From NCBI GenBank assembly GCA_045576455.1, contig JAZNGM010000027.1:23163-87162 (forward strand): a stretch of DNA of 64,000 nt. Reading direction: 5' to 3'. The stretch comes from RGIG4034 sp045576455 (lineage in GTDB: Bacteria > Bacillota > Clostridia > Lachnospirales > Lachnospiraceae). Below, in pieces: positions 1 to 8,597 of this stretch. Both the position numbers and the translations under genes were made by a program. A model generated the notes under the pieces. It saw only the letters and a list, made by a program, of their open reading frames with translations. It was not told where the DNA came from and searched no databases. Every line of letters starts with the position of its first letter. Positions within the stretch are counted from its first letter, which is position 1.

Positions 1-1
1 A

Positions 2-1492
2 CATGTACTTAATCTTACGCTGGAACCTATTGCGGCAATGATGGTTGCAATACCTGAAAATTATCGTATGCTCAACATTGCGCTTGTGGATGTTGGCGCC
101 GGAACGAGTGATATTTCCATCACAAAAGATGGCAGCATCGTTTCATATGGTATGCTCCCGATTGCAGGGGATATATTAACGGAAGCAATAGCAGGTAAAT
201 GTCTTGTTGATTTTAATACAGCGGAACAGATTAAAATGGATTATTCGTTTGGCCGTGAAATCAAATTTATTGATATTATGGGACTTAGTCAGGTAATTAC
301 AAAGGAAGAACTTGATGAAACCATACTTCCGATTGTAGATAAAATGGCAAAAGATGTTGCTGATAAACTTATAGATTTAAATGGAGGAAAGCCGGTAAGC
401 GCCGTGTTTGTTGTTGGCGGTGGCGGAAAAATTCCATATTATACAGAAAAGTTAGCCGGTTATCTTGGTATTCAGCCGGAACGTGTCGCTATAAGAGGCC
501 GGGAAGTAATGGGCAAGATTGACTTCAAGGATGAAACGATAGAAAAAGATTCCTTGCTGGTTACTCCTATAGGTATTTGCTTAAGTTATTATGAACAAAG
601 CAATAACTTTATCTTTGTGACCTTTAATCAGGAAAGAGTAAAGTTATATAATAACGGCAGACTTGCAGTGGTAGATGCGGCTATGAACGCAGACTTTGCA
701 AGTGACGGATTGTTCCCGAGACGTGGCGATGAACTTGTGTTTAAGGTAAATGGTAAAGAACGTATTGTGCGTGGTGAACTTGGAGAGTCAGCAGTAATTA
801 CCGTAAATGGTAAAGCGGCTGATATTCATACGGAAGTCCATGAAAACGATATTATTAATGTTATTGTATCCACGAAAGGTAAGCCTGCAATACGTACAGT
901 AAAAGAATTGCCGGAAGCTTTACACACAATTGATATAGTCTTAGACGGCAAAAATGTCAGCTTACCGGTGGTTGCTTATGTGAATGATGAGCCAAAAACG
1001 GAGTTTTATGAAATACAGGCAGGCGATGATGTAGTAATTGCGGATTACTATACCGTAAGACAAATTGTAGAAGTGTTGGATATATCTGTAAATGCCGGTT
1101 TGTCCGTTATGGTAAATAATCAGGAAGCATCTTACGAAACAAAGGTGTATGCAAACTTTAAGGTGGATTTTTCACATGAAGAAGTGTACACTGAATCAGG
1201 TAATAATGATGAAACCGTAGCAGACAGCGTTCCTGATGAAAGCGCGCCTGTGGAAGCTGAAGAAAGTATTCCGGTAGGTCCAAGAAGAATAGATGTAATT
1301 GTTAACGGCAGACCTGTGACGATGAATGGAAAAAGTGAATATATATTTGTTGATATTTTCGATTATATTGATTTTGATTTATCAAAACCGCAGGGAAAAG
1401 GTATTGTAACGAAAGTAAACGGACAGCCGACACAGTATATGAGCACAATTAACAGTGGCGATTCAATAGAAGTTTATTGGAAAAATGATTAG
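2..1492 (+). CDS. FtsA/Hsp70-type actin-fold ATPase, 5' end cut off by the window
   Basis: The reading frame is open from base 2, so the start lies outside the window; 496 residues are visible. The phosphate-2 motif DVGAGTSDI (bases 89-115) and a glycine-rich adenosine-site motif VVGGGGK (about 409-430) place it in the actin/Hsp70/FtsA superfamily. After the ATPase core, from about base 740 to the end, comes a long extension made of short beta-rich units that repeatedly contain VNGx or VNxx turns, suggesting tandem beta-grasp-like domains; an acidic linker (about 1190-1280) precedes the last unit. FtsA-like proteins polymerise at the membrane or recruit envelope machines. The extension makes this unlike classical FtsA, so division, pilus (PilM-like) or other envelope roles all remain possible. 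It is followed after 15 bases by a WalJ-type gene. Confidence 0.7.
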   Translation, partial: HVLNLTLEPIAAMMVAIPENYRMLNIALVDVGAGTSDISITKDGSIVSYGMLPIAGDILTEAIAGKCLVDFNTAEQIKMDYSFGREIKFIDIMGLSQVITKEELDETILPIVDKMAKDVADKLIDLNGGKPVSAVFVVGGGGKIPYYTEKLAGYLGIQPERVAIRGREVMGKIDFKDETIEKDSLLVTPIGICLSYYEQSNNFIFVTFNQERVKLYNNGRLAVVDAAMNADFASDGLFPRRGDELVFKVNGKERIVRGELGESAVITVNGKAADIHTEVHENDIINVIVSTKGKPAIRTVKELPEALHTIDIVLDGKNVSLPVVAYVNDEPKTEFYEIQAGDDVVIADYYTVRQIVEVLDISVNAGLSVMVNNQEASYETKVYANFKVDFSHEEVYTESGNNDETVADSVPDESAPVEAEESIPVGPRRIDVIVNGRPVTMNGKSEYIFVDIFDYIDFDLSKPQGKGIVTKVNGQPTQYMSTINSGDSIEVYWKND

Positions 1493-1507
1493 AAAAGTGG
1501 TTTTTAG

Positions 1508-2305
1508 ATGAGATTATGTAGCATTGCAAGCGGAAGCAGCGGGAACTGTATTTATGTTGGTTCTGATACGACTCATTTACTTGTAGATGTAGGTATTAGC
1601 GGCAAAAGAATTGAAGAAGGGTTAAATAAATTATCCTTGTCAGGAAGTGATATACAGGGAATTTTAATTACCCACGAACACAGTGACCACATTAGCGGAC
1701 TTGGTGTAATTTCAAGAAAATATAATATTCCGATTTATGCTTCCTATGGTACGATTACGGCGATAAAGGAAGCAGAGGGAAGTAAGAAGATTGATGAGTC
1801 ATTGTTTTTCCCGATAGATGCTGATAAGAAATTTATACTGGGTGACATGTATGTTCATGCATCAAGAATTTCCCATGATGCTAAGGAACCATTTGCATAT
1901 CGTTTTTCGGATGGCAATAAAAGTGCCGGAATTATGACGGATATGGGAACCTATGATGACTATATTGTAGAATCTTTTCAGGAAATGGATGCAGTTTTAA
2001 TTGAAGCAAACCATGATGTAAGAATGTTGCAGGTAGGTCATTACCCATACTATTTGAAACAGCGTATTTTAGGAAATAAGGGTCATTTGAGTAACGAATC
2101 ATCCGGAAGACTTTTAAGCCGGTTATTAAATGATAAAATGCAACATGTACTGTTAGGTCATCTTAGTAAAGAAAATAATATGGCTGAACTGGCTTATGAA
2201 ACGGTCCGTTTGGAAATTGAAAATGCAGATAATGCATACAGTGCAAATGATTTTGATATTAAAGTTGCAGACAGAGGACAACTGTCAGAGATAATAAACT
2301 TATAA
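1508..2305 (+). CDS. walJ: MBL-fold metallo-hydrolase, WalJ/YycJ family
   Basis: 265 residues, the usual length for the WalJ (YycJ/VicX) family. The N-terminus begins with the family pattern SIASGSSGN, followed by the metal-binding signature THEHSDH (H56, H58, D60, H61) of metallo-beta-lactamase-fold hydrolases, and later His/Asp metal ligands (for example SHDAKEP and the GHLS segments). Family members are cytoplasmic, are linked to DNA repair or cell-wall control, and are often encoded beside walRK; here no walRK is in view and the gene follows an FtsA-like ATPase. The exact substrate cannot be read from sequence. Confidence 0.85.
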   Translation: MRLCSIASGSSGNCIYVGSDTTHLLVDVGISGKRIEEGLNKLSLSGSDIQGILITHEHSDHISGLGVISRKYNIPIYASYGTITAIKEAEGSKKIDESLFFPIDADKKFILGDMYVHASRISHDAKEPFAYRFSDGNKSAGIMTDMGTYDDYIVESFQEMDAVLIEANHDVRMLQVGHYPYYLKQRILGNKGHLSNESSGRLLSRLLNDKMQHVLLGHLSKENNMAELAYETVRLEIENADNAYSANDFDIKVADRGQLSEIINL

Positions 2306-2324
2306 AATTTGGAGGCAAATTATA

Positions 2325-2597
2325 ATGAAGAAAACAATAATTACTGTAGTAGGTAAGGATACGGTAGGAATTATCGCAAAAGTTTGTACATATCTTGCAG
2401 ATAACGGAATTAATATTCTTGATATTTCACAGACAATCGTACAGGGTTATTTTAATATGATGATGATCGTTGATACCAATGAGTCCACCAAGGATTTTGG
2501 ATGTATGGTTGACGAAATGGAAGCGTTGGGAAATGAAATCGGCGTATTAATTAAATGTCAGCATGAAGATATTTTTAATAAAATGCACAGAATATAG
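2325..2597 (+). CDS. ACT domain protein (UPF0237 family)
   Basis: 90 residues forming one ACT domain: the first strand ITVVGKDTVGIIAKV is followed by a helix and the segment NILDISQTIVQGYFNM. A good ribosome site (GGAGG) sits 9 bases upstream. ACT domains bind amino acids or other small ligands. The family is regularly encoded just before a DUF711 (UPF0210) gene, as here with a 15-base gap, so the two products probably act together; the ligand is unknown. Confidence 0.85.
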   Translation: MKKTIITVVGKDTVGIIAKVCTYLADNGINILDISQTIVQGYFNMMMIVDTNESTKDFGCMVDEMEALGNEIGVLIKCQHEDIFNKMHRI

Positions 2598-2612
2598 AAA
2601 GGGTAACCTCAA

Positions 2613-3977
2613 ATGATTAATATATATGAAGTAGCTGAAACCAATCAGATGATTGAACAGGAAAATCTGGATGTAAGAACCATTACATTAGGCATAAGTC
2701 TTTTGGATTGTATTGATTCTGATTTGGATGCCCTCAATAAAAAAATATATGATAAAATTACAACTTTGGCTAAAGATCTTGTGAAGACCGGAAATGAAAT
2801 TGCAAAAGAGTACGGTATTCCGATTGTAAATAAAAGAATAAGTGTCACACCTATCGCACTGATTGGGGGTGCGGCATGTAAGACGACGGATGATTTTGTG
2901 ACAATAGCAAAAACGCTTGACCGGGCAGGAAAAGAAGTAGGAGTCAATTTTATAGGAGGTTATTCTGCACTGGTTAGTAAAGGGATGACCAAGGCGGATG
3001 AATTACTTATCCGTTCTATACCGAAAGCGCTCGCATCAACTGAAGTTGTATGCAGCTCTGTAAATCTTGGCTCAACGAAAACCGGCATTAATATGGATGC
3101 TGTCCGTCTGATGGGTAACATTATTAAGGAAACAGCAGAAGAAACCAAAGAAAATGATTCTTTGGGATGTGCTAAGCTGGTAGTATTTTGTAATGCGCCG
3201 GATGACAATCCGTTTATGGCAGGTGCTTTCCATGGTGTAACTGAAGCTGATGCTATTATTAATGTAGGTGTCAGTGGACCGGGGGTTGTACATACCGCAC
3301 TTAAAAAAGTACGTGGCGAAAGCTTTGAAGTGTTATGTGAAACCATTAAAAAGACGGCATTTAAAATAACACGTGTAGGACAATTGGTTGCAAAAGAAGC
3401 TTCTAAAAAGCTCGGAATACCATTCGGTATTATAGATTTGTCACTTGCACCCACACCGGCAGTAGGAGACAGTGTTGCGGATATCCTATGCGAAATTGGT
3501 CTGGAAAGAGCAGGGGCACCGGGAACTACGGCAGCTTTGGCACTTTTAAATGACCAGGTTAAAAAAGGTGGTATTATGGCTTCGTCTTATGTGGGCGGCT
3601 TAAGTGGTGCCTTTATACCGGTCAGTGAAGACCAAGGTATGATAGATGCGGTTATAGACGGAGCATTAACACTTGAAAAGCTGGAAGCTATGACTTGCGT
3701 ATGTTCTGTAGGACTTGATATGATTGCTGTTCCGGGGGATACAAAAGCAAGTACATTATCCGGAATAATAGCAGACGAGATGGCTATCGGAATGATTAAC
3801 CAGAAAACTACAGCCGTACGTATTATTCCTGTTATAGGCAAGGGTGTTGGAGAAAAAGTTGAGTTTGGCGGTTTGTTGGGATATGCCCCTATTATGCCTG
3901 TAAACAGCTTTTCCTGTGATAGTTTTATTAACCGCGAAGGAAGAATTCCGGCGCCGGTACACAGCTTCAAAAACTAA
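2613..3977 (+). CDS. DUF711 / UPF0210 (PFL) family protein
   Basis: 454 residues, full length for the UPF0210/DUF711 family. Family-typical segments include the N-terminal DVRTITLGISLLDC region, a central GGYSALVSKGM segment and a glycine-rich C-terminal half. Structures of relatives resemble the glycyl-radical-enzyme barrel fold, but no catalytic activity is established and no glycyl-radical motif is evident here. It forms a two-gene unit with the upstream ACT protein and is followed by a strong terminator. Confidence 0.85.
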   Translation: MINIYEVAETNQMIEQENLDVRTITLGISLLDCIDSDLDALNKKIYDKITTLAKDLVKTGNEIAKEYGIPIVNKRISVTPIALIGGAACKTTDDFVTIAKTLDRAGKEVGVNFIGGYSALVSKGMTKADELLIRSIPKALASTEVVCSSVNLGSTKTGINMDAVRLMGNIIKETAEETKENDSLGCAKLVVFCNAPDDNPFMAGAFHGVTEADAIINVGVSGPGVVHTALKKVRGESFEVLCETIKKTAFKITRVGQLVAKEASKKLGIPFGIIDLSLAPTPAVGDSVADILCEIGLERAGAPGTTAALALLNDQVKKGGIMASSYVGGLSGAFIPVSEDQGMIDAVIDGALTLEKLEAMTCVCSVGLDMIAVPGDTKASTLSGIIADEMAIGMINQKTTAVRIIPVIGKGVGEKVEFGGLLGYAPIMPVNSFSCDSFINREGRIPAPVHSFKN

Positions 3978-3993
3978 TATAATACTATATAAT

Positions 3994-4034
3994 AAGCTCT
4001 CTTATGTATGTGAAATACAATAAGAGAGCTTTTC
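3994..4034. terminator. Rho-independent terminator between convergent genes
   Basis: An 11-bp perfect stem (3994-4004 with 4021-4031) is followed by T residues on the plus strand; the A-rich left flank gives a partial U tract on the minus strand. It lies between the convergent DUF711 and tmcAL genes and may serve both. Confidence 0.85.
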
Positions 4035-4039
4035 GTTTG

Positions 4040-5275
4040 CTATAATTTAAGAATTAATCGTTTTAATTCATTTTGATATATACTGTTGAACTTGTTAGCA
4101 ACTACAGATTGATATAAACAGGATGCATCCAAGTCATAATTAAGCTGTTTAAGAAGTAAATAATCTGTAGAATCTAAAAAATCTGATGGTTTGATAATCA
4201 GTGGTATTCGTGCCTTTTCTTTTATGGAAGATAGTAATGGAGCGGCTTCCTTTTTGAATCCCAGGACACGGGCATATTGCGAATAACCATTTTTACAAAA
4301 TGCATCAATGTCGTTTCTGTTTATGTTTAATAAAATGTGTAACAGTGCACGTGACACACTGGAATACGTTTTGTCTTTTGTTTTAAGATTTAAAGTAAAG
4401 CCGGAAATGTCTTTATACGTATCCAGTAAATTCAGTATACGGTCGCTGAAGTCGGAATTTATATCAAAAAAGCTGCTATAACCATTTTTTCGTTCCATAA
4501 TCAATTTATATTGAAACATGGATGAAAAGTCTTTAAGAAGAACAGGAAATGCTTTTTTGTATTCTTCTTTTAATATATTAAGTGTATTAAAAGGTAGTTG
4601 GTCATTAAGCAACGTAATATTTAAATCGTTTTCTATATGCTTTCGTATAGAGAGTGCAGAACTATAGGCATCATTAAGGCCTAAATCCTGATAGTTTGCA
4701 CCGATTCGCTTAATGGTTATCGGTTGTATGGAGGAATTTACACGGTACAATGCTATTAAATACTCAATTCCCAATATGTTGTTGGGGGAAGACAATAAAT
4801 CGGCAGCATTCTCTATACCGGGGGTTGCTTCCTTAAGTGCCTGCAAACGTGCAGTAGGAAACGAAAGTCCGCTTTTTAAGTTTTTTCTCAAATTTTCTTT
4901 ATAATCATCTGTTTCATGATAGAGTGTCCGGGCAATCCGGCTAAGCGTATCCATGTCGCCACATTCGCTTCCGAATGCAAGATGTGTTGTAATGCCAAGG
5001 TTATTGAGTATGGATACAGCACCATTAGCAAAGTATTCAGCGCTTCCGGTTGCAAATACTACCGGTAACTCAATTACTAGATCAGCACCGGATAATAATG
5101 CCATTTTAGCACGGGAAAATTTGTCGATGATGGCGGGTTCACCCCGTTGGGTAAAGTCGCCGCTCATAACCACGACGGTATAGTCTGCGTTAGTTATTTT
5201 TTTGGATTGTTCAAGCTGATAAGCATGTCCGTTATGAAAAGGATTGTATTCAGCTATTATTCCTAAAACATTCAT
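4040..5275 (-). CDS. tmcAL: tRNA(Met) cytidine acetate ligase TmcAL (YlbM family)
   Basis: 411 residues from the start at 5275, chosen because an AGGAGA ribosome site lies 7 bases upstream and because family proteins begin MNVLGIIAEYNPFHNGH; a 20-residue upstream extension is possible in frame but has no ribosome site. The HIGH-like nucleotidyltransferase motif NPFHNGH is at residues 11-17. In Bacillus subtilis the enzyme uses ATP and acetate to make N4-acetylcytidine at the wobble position of elongator tRNA(Met). It is transcribed divergently from pta, whose product makes acetyl phosphate; this acetate-metabolism adjacency is common in Firmicutes. Confidence 0.9.
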   Translation of the reverse strand: MNVLGIIAEYNPFHNGHAYQLEQSKKITNADYTVVVMSGDFTQRGEPAIIDKFSRAKMALLSGADLVIELPVVFATGSAEYFANGAVSILNNLGITTHLAFGSECGDMDTLSRIARTLYHETDDYKENLRKNLKSGLSFPTARLQALKEATPGIENAADLLSSPNNILGIEYLIALYRVNSSIQPITIKRIGANYQDLGLNDAYSSALSIRKHIENDLNITLLNDQLPFNTLNILKEEYKKAFPVLLKDFSSMFQYKLIMERKNGYSSFFDINSDFSDRILNLLDTYKDISGFTLNLKTKDKTYSSVSRALLHILLNINRNDIDAFCKNGYSQYARVLGFKKEAAPLLSSIKEKARIPLIIKPSDFLDSTDYLLLKQLNYDLDASCLYQSVVANKFNSIYQNELKRLILKL

Positions 5276-5306
5276 AAAATGTCTCCTGTAAAATACTGAT
5301 AAAAAA

Positions 5307-5335
5307 AGTGTAACATGGATGCTTAAGATAGTCAA
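5307..5335 (-). promoter_or_regulatory. SigA-type promoter of tmcAL
   Basis: On the minus strand TTGACT (5330-5335), a 17-bp spacer and TACACT (5307-5312), ending 31 bases before the tmcAL start codon. Confidence 0.6.
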
Positions 5336-5387
5336 AAAGTTAACAAGGATTGTACTTTATTTTGCACAATAAATCACAAATTATTTC

Positions 5388-5416
5388 TTGTATACAATAT
5401 GGAAATTCAGTATAAT
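5388..5416 (+). promoter_or_regulatory. SigA-type promoter of pta
   Basis: TTGTAT (5388-5393), a 17-bp spacer and a perfect TATAAT (5411-5416), 56 bases before the pta start codon. Confidence 0.6.
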
Positions 5417-5472
5417 TATTTTAGTTATTTTAATTATTATGTTAGGGGAAACTCTCACAGGGAGGTTATAAA

Positions 5473-6474
5473 ATGGCATTTATTGATATTATTAAAGAAA
5501 AGGCAAAATCAGATAAAAAGACAATAGTTTTACCGGAAACAAATGACAAGAGAACTTTGATTGCGGCAGCTAATATTATTAAAGAGGGTATTGCCAATAT
5601 TATAATGGTTGGTAAAGAAGAGAAGATTATGGATGGTGCCGGTTGGCTTGAACTTGATCTATCCCAGGTAACTGTTATTGATCCGGATAATTGTGATAAA
5701 TTTGATACTTATGCAGAAGAGTTTTATAACCTTAGAAAGTCAAAAGGAATGACTAAGGAACTTGCTGAAAAAATTCTGAAAGAAGATTATCTTACATTCG
5801 GAATTATGATGGTAAAGATGAATGATGCTGACGGTATGGTAGCAGGTGCATCTCATCCGACAGCAGATGTATTAAGACCTTCCCTACAGATACTTAGAAC
5901 GGCTCCGGGCGTGAAATTGGTTTCGGGATTTTTTATTCTGGATGTGCCAAATTGTCCTTATGGTGAAAACGGTACTTTCCTTTTTGCGGACTGTGGTCTT
6001 AATCAGGATCCTACAGCGGAAGAACTTGCCGCGATTGCTGACTCGAGCGCGAGAAGTTTTAGAAATTTAATTGGTGGTAAACCTATTATTGCAATGCTTT
6101 CACACTCAACCAAAGGAAGCGCTAAGCACCCGTTGGTTGATAAAGTGGCAGAAGCAACAAGAATTGCCAAAGAAGAGTACCCGCATCTTACCATTGACGG
6201 TGAATTACAGACAGATGCAGCTCTTGTTCCCGTGGTTGCCAAAACTAAGGCTCCGGACAGTGAGGTTGCAGGACGTGCCAATGTTCTCATTTTCCCTAAT
6301 CTCGATTGCGGAAATATAGGATATAAGCTTGTCGAAAGACTTGCGGGTGCAGATGCATACGGACCGATGCTTCAGGGAATTGCAAAACCGGTTAATGATT
6401 TATCCAGAGGCTGTAAGTGGCAGGATATCGTCGGTGTTGTTGCACTTACGGCAGTACAGGCACAGCTTGTATAA
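5473..6474 (+). CDS. pta: phosphate acetyltransferase
   Basis: 333 residues, the length of the short single-domain Pta class. Family motifs include VLPETNDKRTL near the start, the segment DGMVAGASHPTADVLRPSLQ in the middle, and FPNLDCGNIGYKLVERLAG near the C-terminus. It interconverts acetyl-CoA and acetyl phosphate in the cytoplasm, the first step of acetate/ATP fermentation. A strong AGGGAGG ribosome site precedes ATG at 5473. In many Clostridia acetate kinase (ackA) follows directly; here the next gene is a membrane permease with its own promoter and no ackA lies in the window. Confidence 0.95.
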   Translation: MAFIDIIKEKAKSDKKTIVLPETNDKRTLIAAANIIKEGIANIIMVGKEEKIMDGAGWLELDLSQVTVIDPDNCDKFDTYAEEFYNLRKSKGMTKELAEKILKEDYLTFGIMMVKMNDADGMVAGASHPTADVLRPSLQILRTAPGVKLVSGFFILDVPNCPYGENGTFLFADCGLNQDPTAEELAAIADSSARSFRNLIGGKPIIAMLSHSTKGSAKHPLVDKVAEATRIAKEEYPHLTIDGELQTDAALVPVVAKTKAPDSEVAGRANVLIFPNLDCGNIGYKLVERLAGADAYGPMLQGIAKPVNDLSRGCKWQDIVGVVALTAVQAQLV

Positions 6475-6513
6475 TTAATTGGCAAATAAATGGTTAAGAA
6501 TTTAACATAATGC

Positions 6514-6542
6514 TTGAAAAACGAAATCTTCTTTGTTACAAT
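6514..6542 (+). promoter_or_regulatory. SigA-type promoter of the permease gene
   Basis: TTGAAA (6514-6519), 17-bp spacer, TACAAT (6537-6542), 52 bases before the start codon. No convincing terminator separates it from pta, so read-through is possible. Confidence 0.55.
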
Positions 6543-6593
6543 CCTTAGGTTGTGTTTTTTACAACGAACTATGGTTTGTACTAGGAGGAAGTT

Positions 6594-7955
6594 ATGACAG
6601 CAACACAAATAGTGGCAATATCAATATTTATTTTGATGTTTGGGCTAATTATTACAGAAAAAATTGAAAGGCATTATGTGACGCTTGCAGGTGGACTTGC
6701 AACATTGATTGTTGTATTTGGCATATGCATGCGTGACATGGATGCTATTATTCATGTACTTAATTATAAGAGTATATTTACCCTTGATTTTTGGTATCAT
6801 GCAGGAGAAAGTGCAGCAGAGTCCTCTGCCGGCATTAACTGGGAAACTATTATTTTTATTTTGGGTATGATGATAATGGTTGAAGGAATGGCTCATGCGG
6901 GTTTCTTCAGATGGTTATGTATGACTATAGCTAAAGCAGTAAAGTATAGGGTAATACCTGTATTTATTACGTTTATGCTTATGTCGGCTTTTTTATCTAT
7001 GTTTATCGACAGTATTACGGTAATACTTTTCTTGGCGGCGGTAACGGTTGAACTTTCGCAGTTATTAAAGTTTAATCCGGTGCCAATGATTCTCGCTGAA
7101 ATATTCTGTGCTAATCTTGGTGGTTCTGCTTCTATGTGCGGAGATCCGCCTAATATTATTATAGGAACGTCTCTTGGATATTCATTTGCTGATTTCCTGT
7201 TTAATACAGGATTGATTGCAGGAATTTCTTTAATTATCATTGTATTATATTTTTATTTCTGTTTTAGAAAAGAATTAAAAAAGAATACGGTTTCCGCATC
7301 CCAGATGAAGGATATTCCCAATCCTAAAGAAGCTATTGTAAGTAAAAAAGCATTTGGCCTCAGTGTATTCGTTTTTGCATGCGCCATTATTCTTTTGGTT
7401 ACGCACGCACAAACCGGTTTATCGGTTGCTTTTATTGGAGTATTTATTTCAGTAATCACCTTGTTAACTTCAGGTAAAGATGCACTAATTTTACTTAAAA
7501 AAGTTGATTATAAAACCTTGTTGTTCTTCATTGGACTTTTTGTTGTGGTAGGCGGTCTGGAAATGACAGGAATGCTTGAAGTAATAGCTAATGTTATAAG
7601 TAAAATCAGTGGCGGAAACATAGCCCTTATGGTAGCTATTATTATTTGGGTTTCTGCTATCGCCAGTGCATTTGTTGATAATATACCTTTTGCGGCTACT
7701 ATGATTCCGGTTATTAAAACGCTTTCGCTTACACAGAACGTACCGCTTACAACACTTACGTGGGCACTTGCCATGGGTACGGATATCGGAGGAAGTGCAA
7801 CCCCAATCGGCGCATCAGCCAATGTTGTAGGAACCAGTGTTGCTGCTAAAGCAGGATATCCCGTTGGATGGGGCAAGTATTGTAAGTCAGCAATACCTGC
7901 AACGGTGATAGTTCTTATTATTTCAACCGCTGTCATTTGGTTAAGATATCTTTAA
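6594..7955 (+). CDS. ion-transporter-superfamily permease (ArsB/NhaD/SLC13-like)
   Basis: 453 residues, largely hydrophobic, with roughly 11-12 predicted membrane segments. The two halves carry the paired motifs of the citrate/ArsB/NhaD permease fold: GGSASMCGDPPNIIIGTS in the first half and GTDIGGSATPIGASANVVGTS in the second, which form the two re-entrant ligand-binding tips. The substrate (arsenite, Na+/H+ exchange, or a carboxylate/sulfate anion) cannot be decided from these motifs. It is the first gene of a block followed by a cytidylate-kinase-like gene, DUF1538 and a PII-like gene, with short gaps that suggest co-transcription. Confidence 0.85.
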   Translation: MTATQIVAISIFILMFGLIITEKIERHYVTLAGGLATLIVVFGICMRDMDAIIHVLNYKSIFTLDFWYHAGESAAESSAGINWETIIFILGMMIMVEGMAHAGFFRWLCMTIAKAVKYRVIPVFITFMLMSAFLSMFIDSITVILFLAAVTVELSQLLKFNPVPMILAEIFCANLGGSASMCGDPPNIIIGTSLGYSFADFLFNTGLIAGISLIIIVLYFYFCFRKELKKNTVSASQMKDIPNPKEAIVSKKAFGLSVFVFACAIILLVTHAQTGLSVAFIGVFISVITLLTSGKDALILLKKVDYKTLLFFIGLFVVVGGLEMTGMLEVIANVISKISGGNIALMVAIIIWVSAIASAFVDNIPFAATMIPVIKTLSLTQNVPLTTLTWALAMGTDIGGSATPIGASANVVGTSVAAKAGYPVGWGKYCKSAIPATVIVLIISTAVIWLRYL

Positions 7956-7988
7956 TATATTAAATATTAATGTAAAAGGAGGTTACTC

Positions 7989-8594
7989 ATGGATAATAAG
8001 AAACAACTAATCATTTCTGTGGGTCGTGAATTTGGAAGTGGAGGACATAAAATTGCAGAAGCTTTGGCTAAAAAGTATGATCTGCCGCTTTACGACAAAA
8101 ATCTTTTGGAAGAAATTGAAGCAGAAAAAAATTTAGAACCGGGTTCATTCGGTAAATATGATGAGAAACCTAAGCGCCGTTTGTTTTACAGGACTGTAAA
8201 AGGTCATAGTAATTCTCCGGAAGAGAATATAGCTATGCATCAGTTTGAATATCTTAAGAAAAAAGCTGACAAGGGAGATTCTTTTGTTATTGTCGGAAGA
8301 TGTGCAGAAGATGTGCTTCACGATTATAAGGCAATGATATCAATATTTATCCTGGGCGATTTCGATGTTAAGGTTAACAGAATTTCAGAATTGCATAATA
8401 TCAGTAAATCAAAAGCAGAAGATATGATTCGTGATAAAGATAAAAAACGTAAATCTTATCATAATTATTACTGCAAAGGTAAATGGGGAGATTCAAGATG
8501 CTATGATTTTTCCATTAACAGTTCCAGAATGGGAATTGAAAAAACAGTTGCCATAATATCAGATTATATTGATATGAGATTGGATGATATGTAA
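7989..8594 (+). CDS. cytidylate kinase-like family protein
   Basis: 201 residues. The N-terminus ISVGREFGSGGHKIAEALA is the P-loop pattern of the cytidylate-kinase-like (Cytidylate_kin2) family, which recognises GREFGSGG in place of the classic GxxGxGK. The segment IVGRCAED and the C-terminal KRKSYHNYYCKGKWG stretch also match this group. Unlike bona fide Cmk it is not next to rpsA or plsC. Relatives are common in gut Clostridia, often beside membrane transporters; their phosphate acceptor is not established. An AGGAGG site sits just before the ATG. Confidence 0.8.
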   Translation: MDNKKQLIISVGREFGSGGHKIAEALAKKYDLPLYDKNLLEEIEAEKNLEPGSFGKYDEKPKRRLFYRTVKGHSNSPEENIAMHQFEYLKKKADKGDSFVIVGRCAEDVLHDYKAMISIFILGDFDVKVNRISELHNISKSKAEDMIRDKDKKRKSYHNYYCKGKWGDSRCYDFSINSSRMGIEKTVAIISDYIDMRLDDM

Positions 8595-8597
8595 AGA

